Origin: JAJDXW01 sp965214795
Lineage (GTDB): Bacteria; Pseudomonadota; Gammaproteobacteria; HK1
DNA length: 64,000 bases
NCBI GenBank assembly: GCA_965214795.1
Contig: OZ243976.1
Coordinates: forward strand, 5,084,001-5,148,000
Reading direction: 5' to 3'
Under the pieces are notes generated by a model. It was not told where the DNA came from. It worked only from the letters and a program-made list of their open reading frames with translations, and did no database searches. Below are positions 61,342 to 64,000 of the stretch, piece by piece; the stretch's first letter is position 1; the number at the start of each line of letters is the position of its first letter. Made by a program: the position numbers and the translations under genes.

Positions 61342-62433
61342 CTAGCTTTGCGGCCCTTCCTCGAACCCGACCCGATCGACGATCCGGCTCGCGGCCTTGC
61401 GGTGGCGAGCGATCTCGCTCAAGGAAAGGGTATCGGCCCGGAACGCTCCGAGCCCCTCGATGAGCGGGTCCGTCGCCACGCCCGCCTTCACCGGATACTC
61501 GAAGTTGCTGCTCGCGTACATCCCCTGGGCGATGTCTCCGGCGAGGAATTCGATGAGCCGCACCGCATCCCCGCGGTTCTTCGCACCCTTGATGACGCCC
61601 GCGCCGGAGATGTTCACGTGCTGGCCCGGTCCGTCCTGGTCGAGGAACTGCACCCGGACGGCGCGTGCCCAGTCCTGCTGCTCCGGCTTCTTCTCGTTCG
61701 TCGCCATCTTGCCCATGTAGTAGGTGTTGCCGAGCGCGACGTCGCAGACGCCCTCGTAGATCGCCTTCGCCTGGGCGCGGTCGTTGCCCTGGGGCTTGCG
61801 GGCGAGATTGGCCTTGACGCCCCGGAGCCAATTCTCCGCAGCTTCCTCGCCCTCGCGAGCGATGACCGCCGCGAGGTATGCGATGTTGTAGCCGTGCTTG
61901 CCCGATCGCGAGCACACCCGTCCCTTGAACTTGGGATCGGCGAGATCGGAGGTATTCACGATCTCGTCCTCGCCCACCCGGGTTCGATGCGCGAAGACGA
62001 TGCGCGCCCGCGTGGTGAGACCGAACCAGAGCCCCTCGGGATGGCGCAGGGTGGAAGGAACGTTCACCTCGAGCACCGGCGACGAGACCGGTTCGAGGAG
62101 GCCCGCCTCGACGAGCCCGTCGAGACGGCCGATGTCGACGGTGAGGACCGCATCGGCCGGGTTGTTCTCCCCAGCGGCCTTGATCCGGTCGATCATGCCC
62201 TTCTTCGCGAAGACGACGTTGACCTCGATCCCGGTCTCTTCGGTGAACTTCGCAAGGATGGGCTCGATGAGGAACGGCTGGCGGTAGGAGTAGAGGTTGA
62301 CTTCCGCCATGGCGGCCGGGGCGGCGACGATTCCCGGCAGGACCACGGCGAAGAAAGCGGCCGGGAGCCGGCGTTTACCCCGGCTCGCAGACGCGCCGGA
62401 GCGGGATACAAGTCGAGCGGCGATGCTTCTCAT
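61342..62433 (-). CDS. Fe(3+) ABC transporter substrate-binding protein (FbpA/FutA-like)
   Basis: 363 residues from an ATG behind GAGGAGG. A signal peptide covers residues ~1-43 (LPAAFFAVVLPGIVAAPAAM AE). The mature protein begins VNLYSYRQPFLIEPILAKFT, with CSRSGKHGYNIAYLAAVIAR and ALGNTYYMGKM, where adjacent tyrosines are iron ligands in FbpA/FutA proteins. It captures ferric iron in the periplasm. The cognate permease and ATPase genes are not in the window. A promoter overlapped by a Fur-box-like sequence lies 43-72 bases upstream. Confidence 0.92.
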   Translation of the reverse strand: MRSIAARLVSRSGASASRGKRRLPAAFFAVVLPGIVAAPAAMAEVNLYSYRQPFLIEPILAKFTEETGIEVNVVFAKKGMIDRIKAAGENNPADAVLTVDIGRLDGLVEAGLLEPVSSPVLEVNVPSTLRHPEGLWFGLTTRARIVFAHRTRVGEDEIVNTSDLADPKFKGRVCSRSGKHGYNIAYLAAVIAREGEEAAENWLRGVKANLARKPQGNDRAQAKAIYEGVCDVALGNTYYMGKMATNEKKPEQQDWARAVRVQFLDQDGPGQHVNISGAGVIKGAKNRGDAVRLIEFLAGDIAQGMYASSNFEYPVKAGVATDPLIEGLGAFRADTLSLSEIARHRKAASRIVDRVGFEEGPQS

Positions 62434-62475
62434 TTCGGACCTCCTCGAGGAGCTTGGTAGTTGGATGGAGTCGCT

Positions 62476-62505
62476 ATTGTAAATGATAACGATTCGTAGT
62501 TGCAA
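62476..62505 (-). promoter_or_regulatory. Sigma70-type promoter overlapped by Fur-box-like site
   Basis: On the minus strand TTGCAA (-35, 62505-62500), an 18-base spacer and TACAAT (-10, 62481-62476) precede the iron-binding protein gene. The spacer contains GAATCGTTATCATTT, which matches much of the Fur consensus GATAATGATAATCATTATC. Iron-dependent repression is therefore likely. This is the most AT-rich patch of the area. Confidence 0.72.
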
Positions 62506-62630
62506 TTTATTGACCGATCCAACCTGACGTCGCGGCAACCGGACAATCCACCGCCACAACGGGCGATCGACAGGCGATTCCCACGAACACCCGCCCCTCT
62601 CTTCACCCACGGCGGGCGGCAGCGAATCCC

Positions 62631-63971
62631 TCAGCCTCCCCGCGGGGCCCATTCGATGGGTAACCGATCCCCGTCGAGCAACTCGCCCTCGCGCCCGTAC
62701 GCCGCAACTCGCCGCAGCCCACCCACGAACGACGAGAGCCCCGCGCTTCGCAGCGGCACGAACGGCTTGGCGGCACGCTTGCAGAACCGTTTGGCACGAA
62801 GGCAGGCGCCGTGGCTGACGCAGTCCACGGGACACAGCACGGCGTCGGCTTGGCCGAGGATGCGTCCGAGTCGCCCTGCGCTGTCATCGACCCCGCCGTC
62901 GTGGTGGATGAGCTCGCCGTTCGATCGACGGATGAGGGCGCGGAAGTGTCCGATGAGACCCGCCCGGCCTCCAACGTAGGCGATTCGCCGTCCACCGAGA
63001 TCGAGCAGCGGAGGAGGCTCCCCCGCGGTGTCGTCGGCCTTCCGACCTCCGAGATCCAGCATGAGCTCGAGGGCTTCGCATTCCGCACCGAGCTCCGTGA
63101 CTTGCGAGTGCATGCGGTCGCGCGCCTCCCGGAGATCCGACGCCTCGCACTCGAGCTCGATCCGCCGTCGACCTTCGGTGCGAGCGGCCCGGCTCGCGGC
63201 CTCGAGCCGGGATTCGAGGAGGGCGATACGCGCCTGGTACTCCCGGTAGGCTTCTCCTTCGGTGAAGGCCCGCACCCGGGATTCGGCATCGGCGAGCCGC
63301 TTCTCGGCCGAGCGCGCGGCCTCGGTTGTGCATCTGAGCTCATCGGCGAGCCGGCGCGCTTCCGCGTCCTTCCTCGACAATTGCCGGCGCACGTCCGCCA
63401 GCCGCCCGGACAGTGCCTCGCGTTCCCTTTCCAGGAGATTCAACCGGCGGATGTCCGCCCGACTCGAGGCTCCGAGGAGGTGCGAGAGCATGTGCACCTC
63501 GCCGAACGCCTCGACCATGAGGACTTCGGAGGCCGCCGGATGGGTCATGACCGCCCAGTACGGACCGGACACCTCGCCCTTGGCCAGCGACGCCGCCCAG
63601 AACGCGTGGAGATCGGCTTCGGACCGCATCCGGCGGCAACGTTCGATCGCGCTCCGGTGCTTTCGGTCCAGCAGCTTGTGCATCGCCTTCGCCACCCGCC
63701 CGGGCTCCGAAGCAAGCTTCACGAACCAGCCGTGGACCTCATGCTCCGAAGCGGCGGGGTTCAGGCGAAGGCCGGCCTTCGCGGCGATCTTCCGCAGGTC
63801 GGCAAGGCTGAGGCAGGTGCCGCAGATCGAGCAGTGGTAGTCGGGACGGAGCTCCCATATCCGGCGACGGCTCGCCGGCACGCCGGCGGAGGGGGCGTTC
63901 AGGCCCGTCATCTCTCGGGGGAACCCCGCGAACGCCCCGCCTTCGGGGCTGCCCGAGTGGAGGTCACACAT
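62631..63971 (-). CDS. DUF2325 domain-containing protein with coiled coil
   Basis: 446 residues. An amino-terminal part with a CxxC (YHCSICGTCLSLADLRKIA) precedes a long coiled coil at ~175-320 (LEREREALSGRLADVRRQLS and further Arg/Glu/Ala-rich heptads). The C-terminal DUF2325 domain reads IAYVGGRAGLIGHFRALIRR, ELIHHDGGVDDSAGRLGRIL, ADAVLCPVDCVSHGACLRAK and KPFVPLRSAGLSSF. The conserved His/Asp and Cys suggest metal or nucleotide binding, but the function is unknown. It is divergent from nothing visible and transcribed toward the iron-binding protein gene, with 200 bases between. Confidence 0.88.
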   Translation of the reverse strand: MCDLHSGSPEGGAFAGFPREMTGLNAPSAGVPASRRRIWELRPDYHCSICGTCLSLADLRKIAAKAGLRLNPAASEHEVHGWFVKLASEPGRVAKAMHKLLDRKHRSAIERCRRMRSEADLHAFWAASLAKGEVSGPYWAVMTHPAASEVLMVEAFGEVHMLSHLLGASSRADIRRLNLLEREREALSGRLADVRRQLSRKDAEARRLADELRCTTEAARSAEKRLADAESRVRAFTEGEAYREYQARIALLESRLEAASRAARTEGRRRIELECEASDLREARDRMHSQVTELGAECEALELMLDLGGRKADDTAGEPPPLLDLGGRRIAYVGGRAGLIGHFRALIRRSNGELIHHDGGVDDSAGRLGRILGQADAVLCPVDCVSHGACLRAKRFCKRAAKPFVPLRSAGLSSFVGGLRRVAAYGREGELLDGDRLPIEWAPRGG

Positions 63972-64000
63972 GAGTTTCCCCGTCGGCTCGCCGCGGCCCA

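Noticed and set aside
1..64000. tRNA, rRNA or riboswitch
   Set aside because: No cloverleaf-like T-loop/acceptor combination or conserved rRNA segment was noticed on reading; a covariance-model search would be decisive.

Overview
The window is high-GC DNA (many GTG/TTG starts, GGAGG-type ribosome binding sites) from a Gram-negative-style bacterium, most likely a proteobacterium. The evidence is a Tat-type leader on a BMP protein, a Fur-box-like promoter before an iron-binding protein, bacterial-type AspRS and DUF1640/DUF2325 proteins. The species cannot be named from the sequence. I saw no rRNA, tRNA or CRISPR array.

Layout. 0-7 kb is a defence and addiction patch: a Hachiman-like hamA/hamB pair cut by the window edge, a decayed type I hsdS, a HigB/HigA-type pair with a broken toxin, and a DUF4143 ATPase behind a tandem repeat. 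7-21 kb is a minus-strand metabolic block. It runs from a uracil-DNA glycosylase and a GMC oxidoreductase through a BMP-type ABC importer whose two permease genes have collapsed into one broken remnant. After these come a fused IcmF-type acyl-CoA mutase, TANGO2-like, HAD and HIT proteins, a Gfo/Idh/MocA dehydrogenase and an orphan LolD-like ATPase. 21-27 kb is scrambled: partial miniature elements, two out-of-order pieces of one DUF4143 gene, a Cas4-Cas1 relic, an antitoxin with a frameshifted YoeB, a P450, a Uma2 protein and an IS3 scrap.

27-41 kb holds leucine/branched acyl-CoA catabolism: isovaleryl-CoA dehydrogenase, methylcrotonyl-CoA carboxylase beta subunit, an enoyl-CoA hydratase and a biotin carboxylase alpha subunit with a G-tract frameshift. 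Accessory DNA separates these genes: a double-glycine-leader Pro/Trp-rich peptide, a small protein paired with an SDH-type ClpP-fold protein, a XamI-like restriction-modification pair, a second Uma2 protein and a VapBC locus with an in-frame stop in the toxin. 41-53 kb contains an intact HigB/HigA pair, an orphan HicB, a racemase and a hydantoinase (HyuA/HyuB) plus complete dipeptide-type ABC importer series headed by a cupin-XRE regulator. This is probably one catabolic unit for hydantoin, oxoproline or modified peptides. A 183-bp miniature element with perfect terminal inverted repeats sits exactly at the hyuB stop codon.

53-64 kb carries aspS, an MtfA peptidase, a DarT/DarG locus with a split antitoxin tail, a Cas3 HD-domain relic, an AbiEii-like nucleotidyltransferase, a GHKL-ATPase scrap, an iron-binding protein with a promoter/Fur-box overlap and a DUF2325 protein.

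The strongest themes are (1) repeated loss of toxins next to surviving antitoxins (HigB, YoeB, VapC, HicA), (2) two separate relics best explained by a decayed type I-G (I-U) CRISPR-Cas system, and (3) two families of small palindromic or inverted-repeat elements at rearrangement points. Several single-base frameshifts could be assembly errors and need read-level checking.
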